The notes: a model not told the origin generated them from the sequence alone. A stretch of DNA of 50,519 nt from Woeseiaceae bacterium (GCA_021773135.1 JAJFKP010000017.1:1-50519), one strand, 5' to 3'. Positions 32,486 through 42,117 are shown, numbered from the stretch's first letter. Made by a program: numbers and translations.

Positions 32486-34852
32486 ATGACATTTGAGATC
32501 GCACTCGTCTTAGGCATTCTGGCCATCTCGCTAATACTGTTTGTTAGCGAAGTCATTCGAATGGATCTCGTTGCACTGCTGGTATTGTGCTCACTGGCAG
32601 TCACCGGCCTCGTTACCACCAATGAGGCTTTCGCAGGTTTCTCCAACAGCGCCGTAATCACCGTCTGGGCGATGTTCATTCTCAGCGAAGGGCTCACTCG
32701 CACCGGAATAGCGGACATTATCGGCCGCCAGGTCATGCGGCTCGCCGGCCGGCGCGAGATTGCGATGATCATCGTCATAATGATCACAGCCGCAGTCTTA
32801 TCCGCTTTCATGAACAACATCGGCGTTGCGGCACTCATGCTGCCCGTGGTGGTTGAAGTTGCGAGGCGCACGCGAATTCCACCGTCCCGCCTACTCATGC
32901 CGCTGGCGTACGCAACTCTGCTCGGCGGCCTGATGACCATGATTGGCACCCCGCCAAACCTGCTGATCAGTGAAGTGATGGCGCAGAACGGCTATGCGGC
33001 CTTCGGGCTTTTTGATTACACACCGATTGGCGGCGTCATTATGGTCGTGGGTGTGATTTTCGTGGCCTTTGTCGGTCGCTTTTTATTGCCGCGAATAAAG
33101 ACCGATCGTGGTCGCCACCAGAGTCAGCGCAGTTTGCGCAATCGTTACAAACTGCAGGAACGAACGTTCATGCTGCGTGTGCCGATGGAATCGATTCTCG
33201 TGGGCAAAACGTTGAGCGAAACACGTATTGGTTCTGCCACCGGGCTGATCATTCTGGCGCTGACCCGCTACGGTCGCAGCGAGGCATTACCCGGTCGGCA
33301 AACCGTCATTCGCGGTGGCGACGGCATATTGGTGCAGGGTCGTGTCGATCAGTTCAAAGAACTGCAGCGCTGGAGCGACCTCGTCATCGAGCGTGAAGCG
33401 CCGGTGCTTAAGTCAATGGTGGCCGCCAAGATTGCCTATGCCGAGGTCGATCTCGCTGACGGTTCACCGCTGGTCGGCGAACTGATTCGTCACGCAGGCT
33501 TCAGAACGAGATTCAATATCAGCGTAGTGGGTGTCTTTCGACGTAGCAAATATCGGCTGACGAACCTGGCTTATGTGCCACTGCGCGCCGGTGACAGGAT
33601 CCTGGTACAGGGAGAAACAGAAGCTATTGCCGAGCTGGAGAAATTTGCCGACTTCAGCGCAGTACGCCCCTTGACGGAAGAACAGCTGAGCGAGCAGTAC
33701 AACACGGAAGAGCGCATGTTCGTGGTCAGGCTGCCCAAATACAGCGACCTGGCAGAGGCAACGCTGGAGAAAAGCCGGCTTGCCGATGTGTTCGATTTTC
33801 GAGTGGTCGCAGTGTTCCGCGATGGCAACCTGAAGGTAATGCCGCGTGGTGATGAGGTACTGGAAGGTGGCGACCTGCTGCTGATCGAGGGGCAGCATGA
33901 GGACCTGGATGTCCTGCGTGGTCTGCAGGAACTTGATGTCGAAACGAAAGTGACGGCGAATCTGGGCTCGCTGGAGTCGGAACGCCTGACGTTGATGGAT
34001 GCAACGCTCGATCCACGCTCGAGCCTGGCCGGCACAACCGTTGGCGAGCTTAATTTTCGCGAACGGTACGGCATAGAACTTGCTGGTATCTGGCGCGAAG
34101 GTGGGCCGATTGGCGTCGATCTTGCAGAAGAACGCCTGCAGGTGGGCGATGCGCTCCTGATGCTAGGGCCACGCGACAGACTGCAGCTCCTGAGCGACGA
34201 TTCGGATTTCCTGATCCTTACGCCGTTAGGCCAGGACCCGCCCGATACGCAGCGGGCGCCACTGGCTGCCTTCATCATGCTGGCCGTCGTCCTGAGCGTG
34301 ATGGCCGGCTATGCGCCCATCTCGGTTGCGGCAGTGGTCGGCGGCAGCATCATGGTGCTGACCGGGTGCCTGACAATGGAACAGGCCTATCGCGCGATCG
34401 ACTGGCGCGCAATATTCCTGATCGCCGGAATGTTGCCACTCGGCACCGCAATGCAGCAAAGTGGCGCTGCGGCCTACCTCGCCGATCAGGTCATGCTGCT
34501 GCTTGGAGAATCGGGACCCTGGCCGGTGATCGCCGGTCTGTACGTGCTGACGGCCATGGCAACCATGATTATTCCGACCGCCGCCCTGGTGGTGCTGATG
34601 TCGCCCATCGTCCTTTCTGCTATGGCGGAAATGGGCCTCGCCCCGGAAACCGCGATGATGGCGGTCGCCATGGCAGCTTCCGCCAGTTTCACCAGCCCGA
34701 TATCTCATCCGGCAAATATTCTCGTCATGGGTCCCGGCGGCTATCGGTTCGTCGACTATATAAAAGTCGGCGTACCGCTGACCATCGTCGTATTTATCAC
34801 CGTCATGTTCCTGTTGCCGGTGCTGTGGCCGTTAACCGCGGCTTCGCCGTAG
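32486..34852 (+). CDS. SLC13-family permease with four internal RCK-C (TrkA-C)-like domains
   Basis: 788 residues. N- and C-terminal halves are transmembrane (T-P-P-N-L-L-I-S near residue 155 and S-H-P-A-N-I-L-V-M near 745, both signature loops of the anion symporter fold). Between them, residues ~225-580 carry four successive RCK-C-like units. Each has a V-G-x-x-L/T segment and ends in a phrase like G-D-x-I/L-L-V-Q-G, at about 231-285, 314-385, 408-475 and 495-565. Such domains bind ligands and gate transporters. The family carries sulfate, dicarboxylates or citrate with sodium. Starts at ATG 32486, divergent from the hydrolase. Confidence 0.88.
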   Translation: MTFEIALVLGILAISLILFVSEVIRMDLVALLVLCSLAVTGLVTTNEAFAGFSNSAVITVWAMFILSEGLTRTGIADIIGRQVMRLAGRREIAMIIVIMITAAVLSAFMNNIGVAALMLPVVVEVARRTRIPPSRLLMPLAYATLLGGLMTMIGTPPNLLISEVMAQNGYAAFGLFDYTPIGGVIMVVGVIFVAFVGRFLLPRIKTDRGRHQSQRSLRNRYKLQERTFMLRVPMESILVGKTLSETRIGSATGLIILALTRYGRSEALPGRQTVIRGGDGILVQGRVDQFKELQRWSDLVIEREAPVLKSMVAAKIAYAEVDLADGSPLVGELIRHAGFRTRFNISVVGVFRRSKYRLTNLAYVPLRAGDRILVQGETEAIAELEKFADFSAVRPLTEEQLSEQYNTEERMFVVRLPKYSDLAEATLEKSRLADVFDFRVVAVFRDGNLKVMPRGDEVLEGGDLLLIEGQHEDLDVLRGLQELDVETKVTANLGSLESERLTLMDATLDPRSSLAGTTVGELNFRERYGIELAGIWREGGPIGVDLAEERLQVGDALLMLGPRDRLQLLSDDSDFLILTPLGQDPPDTQRAPLAAFIMLAVVLSVMAGYAPISVAAVVGGSIMVLTGCLTMEQAYRAIDWRAIFLIAGMLPLGTAMQQSGAAAYLADQVMLLLGESGPWPVIAGLYVLTAMATMIIPTAALVVLMSPIVLSAMAEMGLAPETAMMAVAMAASASFTSPISHPANILVMGPGGYRFVDYIKVGVPLTIVVFITVMFLLPVLWPLTAASP

Positions 34853-34867
34853 CGGGCAGGCCCCGCC

Positions 34868-35845
34868 TCAGGGAACAATTACCGTCGAACCCGTGGTTTT
34901 ACGACTTTCGAGATCCTTGTGCGCCTGTGCGGCGTCCTTCAGCGCATAGCGTTGATTAATGCTGATTTTCACCGTGCCGTCACCGATGACACCAAACAAT
35001 TCATCTGCCGCAGCCTTAAGTTCGGCGGGCGTGCCTATGAAGTCAAAAAGAATCGGCCGGGTCAGAAACAACGAGCCTCTTTTCGCGAGCTCGACCGGCG
35101 CTACTGGATCAACCGGCCCGGTCGCATTGCCAAAAGTCACCATCACCCCGTGCGGCCTTAGCGAGTCAAGCGACGCCATAAAGGAGTCTTTGCCGACGGA
35201 GTCGTAAACCGCTGCCACGCCTTCTCCTCCGGTCAGTTCGCGCACGGCAGCCGCGATATCAGGATTGTCGGCCATGATGATGTGGTCACACCCGTTTGCG
35301 CGGGCGAGTTCGGCTTTCGCCTCTGTGCTGACTACGCCAATTACCGTTGCCCCAAGCGATTTGGCCCACTGGCTCGCGATCGAACCGACGCCGCCCGCTG
35401 CGGCATACAGCAATACCGAATCCCCGGGCTGTACTCGATAGCTGCGCCTCAGCAAGTACCAGGCCGTCAGGCCTTTCAGGAAGGTAGCCGCCGCCTGCTC
35501 ATCAGAAACACTGTCGGGAATCGGGACGCACTGCCATGCGGGAAAGTTGCGACATTCCGTATAGGAATCCGCAGGACGTCCCGTATAAACCACGCGGTCG
35601 CCTGGTTTGACTTCGGTTACCCCGGGACCGACGGCATCGATGATTCCGGCCGCCTCGCTGCCCAGTCCGGTCGGCAATTCCATAGGGTAGAGTCCACTGC
35701 GATGATAGGTGTCAATAAAATTCAGCCCGATGGCGGTATGTCGGACGCGCGCCTCTCCTTCGCCAGGCTCTGCCAGCTCGACGTCTTCAAGCTGCAGCAC
35801 TTCCGGCCCGCCGTATTCGTGAATTCTGATTGCTTTTACTTTCAT
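34868..35845 (-). CDS. qor: NADPH:quinone reductase (zinc-independent MDR family)
   Basis: Medium-chain dehydrogenase/reductase of 325 residues from ATG 35845. This start gives M-K-V-K-A-I-R-I-H-E-Y-G-G-P-E-V-L, the usual Qor N-terminus; the frame runs on to 35944. The Rossmann motif is A-A-A-G-G-V-G-S-I-A. The N-terminal pattern I-G-L-N-F-I-D-T-Y-x-R-S-G-L-Y is the quinone-oxidoreductase signature and no zinc ligands are seen. Reduces quinones by one electron in characterised relatives. Convergent with the permease gene, 15 bases apart. Confidence 0.92.
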   Translation of the reverse strand: MKVKAIRIHEYGGPEVLQLEDVELAEPGEGEARVRHTAIGLNFIDTYHRSGLYPMELPTGLGSEAAGIIDAVGPGVTEVKPGDRVVYTGRPADSYTECRNFPAWQCVPIPDSVSDEQAAATFLKGLTAWYLLRRSYRVQPGDSVLLYAAAGGVGSIASQWAKSLGATVIGVVSTEAKAELARANGCDHIIMADNPDIAAAVRELTGGEGVAAVYDSVGKDSFMASLDSLRPHGVMVTFGNATGPVDPVAPVELAKRGSLFLTRPILFDFIGTPAELKAAADELFGVIGDGTVKISINQRYALKDAAQAHKDLESRKTTGSTVIVP

Positions 35846-35946
35846 ATCGCCTGCCATCCTGTTCAGTGAGCACGCAGAATAGCGAAGCCCGAGCCGAAAG
35901 ATAAGTACGCTGTTACTACATCGTCCCGGCACGTAGAATTCCAACC

Positions 35947-37176
35947 ATGAAAAAGGTCGTCATTATCGGTGCCGGACACGCGGCCGGACAATTGGTCGCA
36001 TCACTTCGACAGAAGAAATTTTCAGGCGAGATTACGCTGCTTGGCGAGGAACCGTGGTATCCGTACCAGCGACCGCCGCTATCAAAAAAGTTCCTGGCCG
36101 GCGCTATGCCTGCCGAACGCCTGTACGTAAAGCCGCAAAATTTTTACGACGACGATCCGAATGTTCACGTGATCATCAACACGCGGGTCACCGCGATAGA
36201 CCGCAACAACCAGTCGGTGCAAACAGATTCCGGACAGGCATTCGACTATGATTTCCTGATCATCGCCACTGGCAGCCGTCCGAGAGAGCTGGCGTTGCCC
36301 GGCGCCGAGCTGGATGGTGTGTTTTACCTGCGGGGAATCGATGATGTGAATGCCATTCGATCGCGGCTCGATGCGCGCCGCCGGGTCGTCATTATTGGCG
36401 CAGGTTATATCGGACTTGAGGTTGCGGCGGTCGCCGCCGGGCTCGGGCACGACGTTTCTGTCGTTGAGATGGCTGATCGGGTCATGAGCCGGGTCGTGTC
36501 ACCGGAGGTATCGGCATTCTACCAGGACGTGCATGCAAGAAATGGGGTGTCATTGCGGCTGGCGACCGGCGTGAAAGCATTGGCTGGTAGTGACTGTGTT
36601 AACGGGGTCGTCCTGGATTCCGGCGATACACTGCCCGCCGACATCGTCATCGTTGGTATCGGTATCGTTCCCAACACCGAGCTGGCCGCCGAGGCAGGAC
36701 TGGAAACTGACAATGGGATTGTCGTCGATGATTGCTGCCGGACATCCGATCCGAACATATTCGCAGTTGGTGATTGTACCTGGCACCCGAACGCAATTCT
36801 GGGTCGCAGCATCAGGCTGGAATCCGTGCACAACGCGCTGGAGCAGGCCAAGACTGCGGCATGCAACATTTGCGGCGAAGAACTTCACTATGGCCAGGTA
36901 CCCTGGTTCTGGTCCGACCAGTACGACCTGAAGTTACAAATAGCGGGACTGTCGCAAAATTACGATGAGGCGGTCATTCGCGGCAGCATCGAGCAACAGT
37001 CTTTTGCCTGCCTTTACCTGGCATCCGGCCAGCTAATTGCTATCGACGCCATCAATCGGCCCAAGGATTTTATTCAGTCGAAAGCACTGATTGCCAATCA
37101 TGCGCGGATTGATCCGTCGCTGCTGGCGAATGCAGAAACCGAACTTAAGGATATGCCTTACTCAACCGCGGACTAA
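35947..37176 (+). CDS. BphA4/rubredoxin reductase-like FAD-dependent oxidoreductase
   Basis: 409 residues. FAD-binding G-A-G-H-A-A-G-Q at the N-terminus; Y-P-Y-Q-R-P-P-L-S-K-K-F-L-A-G (the ferredoxin-reductase family hallmark); NAD-binding G-A-G-Y-I-G-L-E; FAD-binding A-V-G-D-C-T near the end; and the C-terminal reductase domain with P-W-F-W-S-D-Q-Y-D. It should pass electrons from NAD(P)H to a small ferredoxin or rubredoxin; no such gene or oxygenase is adjacent. ATG at 35947, divergent from qor with 101 bases between. Confidence 0.92.
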   Translation: MKKVVIIGAGHAAGQLVASLRQKKFSGEITLLGEEPWYPYQRPPLSKKFLAGAMPAERLYVKPQNFYDDDPNVHVIINTRVTAIDRNNQSVQTDSGQAFDYDFLIIATGSRPRELALPGAELDGVFYLRGIDDVNAIRSRLDARRRVVIIGAGYIGLEVAAVAAGLGHDVSVVEMADRVMSRVVSPEVSAFYQDVHARNGVSLRLATGVKALAGSDCVNGVVLDSGDTLPADIVIVGIGIVPNTELAAEAGLETDNGIVVDDCCRTSDPNIFAVGDCTWHPNAILGRSIRLESVHNALEQAKTAACNICGEELHYGQVPWFWSDQYDLKLQIAGLSQNYDEAVIRGSIEQQSFACLYLASGQLIAIDAINRPKDFIQSKALIANHARIDPSLLANAETELKDMPYSTAD

Positions 37177-37184
37177 CTGCTCGA

Positions 37185-37874
37185 TTACTGTGACGCAGCC
37201 TGGACGGGCAATGCCATTGTCAGGTTTCCGGTCATGGAAACGGGGCCGGTTTGCACAGAATAGGCACGCGCTGTGAGGGTTTCGACAGCTTCGCCGGTTA
37301 GATCGGTGAACTCCCCGCTACCACCGGTCAGTCGTCCTGTACCCAGGGAACCAGGCCCCGCAGTCGTAATTCGATTATAGGTGCCACGCCAGTTGTCCCC
37401 GGAGCTCCAGCGCGCCGGAATGACCACGTCACGAATGTAGGACCAGAAGTTTTCGGTCTGATCAATGACAAATGTCCCCCTGCCGGGAAGGTATACGTGC
37501 CAGATACTGTTGGTCATCGCTGCGCCGCGAATCAGCTCTGTCTGCTCCGACCGTGTGGAAAACTTGATGCCTAATCCGACGGGGACACCGCGACTATTTT
37601 GCAGCTCTGTAACCCACACCTCTGAATCGGCGATGGAAGCCTCCCACAATTCGCCAACCCGCTCAGGAAATGGCTGCACTGTGGACTCGCCATTATTGGT
37701 GTACAGGAGTCCGTCGCCAGGCACTGCTGAGAATGAAAGGTCCATTACGCGAGCATCTGTGACAGCAATCGGCGAAACCGACGCCTGCGCAACAAATGGA
37801 TTGTAGTAAAGACCGGCCAGAAACAGGAAAGCGCCAATTGCAACGCCGATCAGGAGCGTGAGCAGAAACTTCAT
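37185..37874 (-). CDS. Membrane-anchored envelope protein, paralogue of the upstream gene
   Basis: 229 residues. One N-terminal helix (KFLLTLLIGVAIGAFLFLAGLYYNPF) then a soluble domain presumably outside the membrane. The domain matches the neighbour along its length: L-P-G-R-G-T-F-V-I here versus L-P-A-R-G-T-I-Y there, and G-x-L-x-x-G-x-x-x-F-x-x-L-T-G in both. So this is a tandem-duplicated family. I do not recognise it. The ATG overlaps the stop of the upstream gene (ATGA), so the two are co-translated and may form a hetero-complex. Confidence 0.75.
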   Translation of the reverse strand: MKFLLTLLIGVAIGAFLFLAGLYYNPFVAQASVSPIAVTDARVMDLSFSAVPGDGLLYTNNGESTVQPFPERVGELWEASIADSEVWVTELQNSRGVPVGLGIKFSTRSEQTELIRGAAMTNSIWHVYLPGRGTFVIDQTENFWSYIRDVVIPARWSSGDNWRGTYNRITTAGPGSLGTGRLTGGSGEFTDLTGEAVETLTARAYSVQTGPVSMTGNLTMALPVQAASQ

Positions 37875-38524
37875 AGCATGTCTCCGTCTGTTTCTTCATC
37901 AATATCGCCAAGCGGGGCAACCAGTATGGTCTGCAGTTCAATCTGACCCTGTGATTCTTCGTTACCGGCTTCGCCGGCAATAAACTGTTCGCGTACCGAA
38001 CCGGTAAGTTCCTGGAAATCCCGGGTACCTGCGCGCAGCTTGCCGTCACGATAGCCCTCTACTGAAGGGGACAATTCCATCTGGGCATAAATCGTGCCTC
38101 GCGCCGGCAAGTGCAGCGCCCACTCGATGAATGGCCCGGTTTCCTCCGTTGAGCTCGCCAGCCGGCTGGCGACGCCGACAACGGCGTTGTTTCTGTTGCG
38201 GACTTTGAACAGCTCCGCTTGCATATCTCCCAGCAGCTCTTCGCCAGGCCATTCGAGGCCTGCCGGTATACTGCCAACGGACCCGGACAACCCGACCAAC
38301 AGGCGGTCGCGGGGAAGGTTAATACGGAACACCTCCAGATTGCCGCCGTTCGGCTGCACATCAATCAGGGATCGCTCCCGATGCAGGTCGACGGCCGGCG
38401 CGAGGTAGACCGTCGCCCCGGCACCGACAATGCCGAGAAAAACACCAATAATTAAGGTCTTAAACAATCCGCTCACCTGCAACCGGTCTGGCCATCCAGA
38501 AGATACACTTCGTTCGATGGCCAA
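37871..38524 (-). CDS. Membrane-anchored envelope protein, first of two tandem paralogues
   Basis: Up to 217 residues. A hydrophobic helix (about 22-44: FKTLIIGVFLGIVGAGATVYL) precedes a soluble domain shared with the downstream gene. No ATG exists at the N-terminus; possible starts are TTG at 38524 and GTG at 38476. The family is unknown to me. Divergent from the sulfotransferase-like gene. Confidence 0.7.
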   Translation of the reverse strand: MAIERSVSSGWPDRLQVSGLFKTLIIGVFLGIVGAGATVYLAPAVDLHRERSLIDVQPNGGNLEVFRINLPRDRLLVGLSGSVGSIPAGLEWPGEELLGDMQAELFKVRNRNNAVVGVASRLASSTEETGPFIEWALHLPARGTIYAQMELSPSVEGYRDGKLRAGTRDFQELTGSVREQFIAGEAGNEESQGQIELQTILVAPLGDIDEETDGDML

Positions 38525-38715
38525 GTTTAGTTAAATTGCCTGGCAGACTCATCATTGGGCGGACGAAATGTGACCTGGTGCACAAACCACGGCCATTCAA
38601 CAGGCCCGGGTCCCGGTTTCGCTGCCGGCAGGGGCTTTACATATGACTCCCGCTGAAACGGCTGCGCGCGTACAATCCGCCGCATGCGTTCATGTCGTAG
38701 TTACATTATTTAATC

Positions 38716-39444
38716 ATGCAGGCTATCTGTCTGTGGTCCGGTCCGAGGAATGTTTCTACTGCGCTGATGTACAGCTTTGCTCAGCGCAGCGACACGCGCG
38801 TTGTTGACGAACCGCTATACGGACATTTCCTGAGAGTTACCGGCACTCTTCATCCTGGTCGCGACGAAGTCCTCGAGAATGTGAATTGTGACGGCGACGC
38901 GGAAATGCAGAAGCTGCTGCGTGGTGATAACGGAGACTTCGACATACTGTTTATGAAACAGATGGCGCATCATCTCGTCGACATTGATCGATCGTTTCTC
39001 GAACAGACCAGCAATATTTTTCTGGTTAGGGATCCGCGCGAAATGTTGCCATCACTCACGATCCAGTTGCCGAATGCAACGCTTGCGGATACCGGACTGA
39101 AGATGCAGTGGCACTTGTTTGATTCGCTGCGGACGGCCGGGCAAGCGCCGACAATCATAGATTCCAGGGAGTTACTTCTGGATCCGCCGAGCGTGTTGGC
39201 GCAACTGTGTGCGGCGCTCCGAATTCAATACACCGATGACATGCTCAAATGGCCAACAGGCCCACGCAGTGAAGATGGAATCTGGGCGAAGCACTGGTAT
39301 CACGCAGTCCATCAAAGCGACGGCTTCGCTCCGTACGTCGCGAAAACCGATTTTCCCGCACACCTGGAAGGGCTGCTGGCAGAATGCAACCCCTGGTATG
39401 AAAAGCTCTTCGAATATTCAATTCGCGCTTCGCGCGCAAATTAG
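38716..39444 (+). CDS. Sulfotransferase-like P-loop protein
   Basis: 242 residues. Near the N-terminus W-S-G-P-R-N-V-S-T-A-L-M-Y-S-F-A-Q-R resembles the phosphosulfate-binding loop of sulfotransferases, followed by V-V-D-E-P-L-Y-G-H. Later I-F-L-V-R-D-P-R-E-M-L-P-S occupies the position of the 3'-phosphate-binding segment. No export signal. The next gene, a class IV aminotransferase, starts 13 bases downstream. I recall that plant branched-chain-aminotransferase-like proteins fuse a similar P-loop domain to this aminotransferase. Whether it transfers sulfate is unknown. Confidence 0.78.
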   Translation: MQAICLWSGPRNVSTALMYSFAQRSDTRVVDEPLYGHFLRVTGTLHPGRDEVLENVNCDGDAEMQKLLRGDNGDFDILFMKQMAHHLVDIDRSFLEQTSNIFLVRDPREMLPSLTIQLPNATLADTGLKMQWHLFDSLRTAGQAPTIIDSRELLLDPPSVLAQLCAALRIQYTDDMLKWPTGPRSEDGIWAKHWYHAVHQSDGFAPYVAKTDFPAHLEGLLAECNPWYEKLFEYSIRASRAN

Positions 39445-39456
39445 GCTGGAGGAATA

Positions 39457-40371
39457 GTGCAAAAACCCGATCCAAGAAACGCCGACATTGTCGTGCACGT
39501 CAACGGCAAACTGGTCGCCCGGGATGCAGCACGCATATCCGTTTTCGATAGTGCTGTGCAGGGCGGGGACGCAGTATGGGAAGGACTCCGCGTCTACAAA
39601 GGCAGGATAGCTGCTCTCGGCGAGCATCTGGAACGACTGCAAAATTCAGCGAAGACTCTGGCGTTTGCGCGAGTGCCCGATTCCGACGAAATTCGCGAGG
39701 CAATTTTTGCAACGCTGCAAGCAAATGGCATGACGGATGATGCCCACATTCGGCTTACGCTGACGCGGGGCGAAAAGATTACGTCGGGTATGAATCCAAA
39801 GCTGAATCAGTCCGGCTGCTCCCTGATTGTGCTCGCTGAATGGAAGCCTCCCGTCTACTCGGATGACGGCATAAGAGTTGTTACATCGACAATCCGCCGC
39901 AATACACCGCAATGCCTTGATTCAAAAATTCATCACAACAATCTCCTCAACAACATTCTGGCCGCAATAGATGCCAATGTTGCAGGCGTGGACAGTGCAG
40001 TGATGCTCGATGTTCATGGATTCATATCTGAAACGAATGACACCAATATTTTCCTGGTCCAAAAGGGCGAACTGGTGACGCCTTTCGCTGATGCCTGTTT
40101 ACCCGGCCTGACTCGCCGCATGATCATGAAAATTGCCCGTGCTGAAAAAATTCCAGCCGCAGAGAAGAACCTTTCCCTTACGGAGCTGTATACCGCAGAC
40201 GAGGCGTTCACGACCGGAACGATGGGCGAACTTACGCCGATTCTCGAGGCTGATGGCAGAATCGTCGCCAACGGTAAGATCGGCACGCTTACCCGGAGGC
40301 TGCAAACATTGCACCGCGAGTTTGCTTACGAAACCGGGGAACCGCTGCCCTTCGTCAGTTCACCCGACTAG
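39457..40371 (+). CDS. Aminotransferase class IV (branched-chain / D-amino-acid type)
   Basis: 304 residues; GTG start preceded by GGAGG. V-F-D-S-A-V-Q-G-G-D-A-V-W-E-G-L-R and the PLP Lys in D-S-K-I-H-H-N-N-L-L-N-N-I-L fit the fold-type IV PLP enzymes. Other signatures are E-T-N-D-T-N-I-F-L and F-T-T-G-T-M-G-E-L-T-P-I. The amino-acid substrate cannot be chosen between branched-chain, D-alanine and aminodeoxychorismate types. Coupled to the sulfotransferase-like gene. Its stop (TAG) overlaps the stop of the convergent gshA (shared CTAG). Confidence 0.92.
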   Translation: MQKPDPRNADIVVHVNGKLVARDAARISVFDSAVQGGDAVWEGLRVYKGRIAALGEHLERLQNSAKTLAFARVPDSDEIREAIFATLQANGMTDDAHIRLTLTRGEKITSGMNPKLNQSGCSLIVLAEWKPPVYSDDGIRVVTSTIRRNTPQCLDSKIHHNNLLNNILAAIDANVAGVDSAVMLDVHGFISETNDTNIFLVQKGELVTPFADACLPGLTRRMIMKIARAEKIPAAEKNLSLTELYTADEAFTTGTMGELTPILEADGRIVANGKIGTLTRRLQTLHREFAYETGEPLPFVSSPD

Positions 40372-41948
40372 CAGCAGCCCTGCTCGGAAAAGTACTGCTG
40401 AAGATATTCATCGAAACTGATTTCGTCGCTGGCTTCGATCTCTTCCTGACGTCGAATCGAGGAAGATGCCTCGTCAACATACAGCCCCAGGCGCGCGTCG
40501 CTTAATGGAGCGAGTTCACTGAAATATTCTTTGTGGCCCAGCGCACGATCCATCGCGAAATGATAGAAGCCCGTATTGGCCGTGCGCAGCTCATCCAGAA
40601 TGCGGGCGGACGGCGTCGCCTCGGGATTCTCGACCAGCTCCAGCTGTGCGCTGACCGCCTGAACATATGAATCGCCGCCCTCGCCCCTGTCGATCACTTC
40701 GGCGATCGCACTAACGTCGGCGAATATTTCCCGGGCCCAGTCGTGGACGGCCACCGCAGCGCCATCCCGTATCAAGCGAAATTCCGGATCGCGACCTCGT
40801 TTGGCCGTTTCGCCGTGATTCCGGGAGGCTTCATTGGATGATTGCTCGTCGAGCGGCGGGCTTTCCTGCAGAAGGCAATAGACAAGAAAGGCTTCGACAA
40901 ACCGCATTGCATTTTGATTGATGCCAACCGGATCGAACACATTCAGATCAAGCGAGCGGATTTCGACGTACTCGACCCCGCCGCGGCGCAACGCGGCCGT
41001 TGGCCGTTCACCCGACATTGCGACCCGTTTAGGTCGAATCGGACTGTAGTATTCATTTTCAATCTGTAATTGATTGGCGCTGAGCTGTCGATAACTGCCG
41101 TCAACTTTCACGCCTATTTTTTCGTACGCCGGCTCCGGGGTACAAATCGCACAAGTGAGATCACTGATGTACTCATCGACTGAATTTACCGAAATGTTGA
41201 GCCCGGCCTGGGTATTGTTGCTGTAGCCGAGGTCACTCATACGGAGAGACGTGCCATAGGGTTCATAATAGGTGCTGTCGTTAAAGCTTTTTAGATCCGT
41301 GTCCGCCTGCCCGATGAACGATTTGCAGAGGGCCGGCGACGCGCCGAAAAGATACAAAATCAGCCAGCCCATCCGCCGGAAGTTTCGCACCAGACCCATA
41401 TAGGCGGCCGAGCGAAAATCTGCCTCCGGGGTGGTCGACTCCTCCAGCGCCTGGTACTGCGGCCAGAAATCTGCCGGAAGTGAGTAGTTGAAATGAACGC
41501 CGGCGATCGTTTGCATCCGGCGGCCATAACGATACCCGAGCCCGTTTCGGTAAACGGTCTTCATCCTGCCAACGTTGGAGGTGCCGAATTGTGCCAGGGG
41601 AATGTCTTTGTCGTCGGCCATCAGGCACGGCATGCTCGCAACCCACAGAAGTTCGTCATCCAGACGCGCATAGCTGAACTGATGAATCTCGCAAAGGACG
41701 CGGAGCGCTTCCCAGGTGCTCGAATATGCCGGCGTTACGAACTCCAGCAACATCTCGGAAAAATCGGTGGTAATGAATTTGTTGGTCAGTGCAGATCCCA
41801 GCGCGGTCGGATGCGGCGTTTGCGCTAACCCCCCGTCGGGCAATACCCGCAGTGATTCTTTCTCGATGCCCTTGAGTGAATGCGCAAGAATATCTGCGGA
41901 ACCGCGTGCGGCCAGCTGTTCGATACGATTTTTTACCACTCGACTCAA
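40368..41948 (-). CDS. gshA: Glutamate-cysteine ligase (type 1)
   Basis: About 526 residues. L-K-G-I-E-K-E-S-L-R-V, H-P-T-A-L-G-S-A-L-T-N-K-F-I-T-T-D-F-S-E, Y-G-R-R-M-Q-T-I-A-G-V-H-F-N-Y-S and R-S-L-D-L-N-V-F-D-P are strong matches to gammaproteobacterial GshA, which makes gamma-glutamylcysteine for glutathione. The frame opens to a TTG at 41987. GGAGAA lies just before the TTG at 41948, which is near the E. coli length, so I use it. The last residues are Gly-Cys-Cys, an unusual cysteine pair at the tail. Confidence 0.94.
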   Translation of the reverse strand: MSRVVKNRIEQLAARGSADILAHSLKGIEKESLRVLPDGGLAQTPHPTALGSALTNKFITTDFSEMLLEFVTPAYSSTWEALRVLCEIHQFSYARLDDELLWVASMPCLMADDKDIPLAQFGTSNVGRMKTVYRNGLGYRYGRRMQTIAGVHFNYSLPADFWPQYQALEESTTPEADFRSAAYMGLVRNFRRMGWLILYLFGASPALCKSFIGQADTDLKSFNDSTYYEPYGTSLRMSDLGYSNNTQAGLNISVNSVDEYISDLTCAICTPEPAYEKIGVKVDGSYRQLSANQLQIENEYYSPIRPKRVAMSGERPTAALRRGGVEYVEIRSLDLNVFDPVGINQNAMRFVEAFLVYCLLQESPPLDEQSSNEASRNHGETAKRGRDPEFRLIRDGAAVAVHDWAREIFADVSAIAEVIDRGEGGDSYVQAVSAQLELVENPEATPSARILDELRTANTGFYHFAMDRALGHKEYFSELAPLSDARLGLYVDEASSSIRRQEEIEASDEISFDEYLQQYFSEQGCC

Positions 41949-42117
41949 ACCGTCTTCTCCGGTTGGACATAAGGCCAGATCGACCAATCGGCGACTATAC
42001 AGCGGCGACCGGAAAGTGCCAATTCACAGCTAGTCAGCCGGCACAAAACACTCGACGGCATACATTCGCTATAATGCCGACATCGTCCTTCCTGTCCGAT
42101 TGGTTGCAGTTCAAGCG

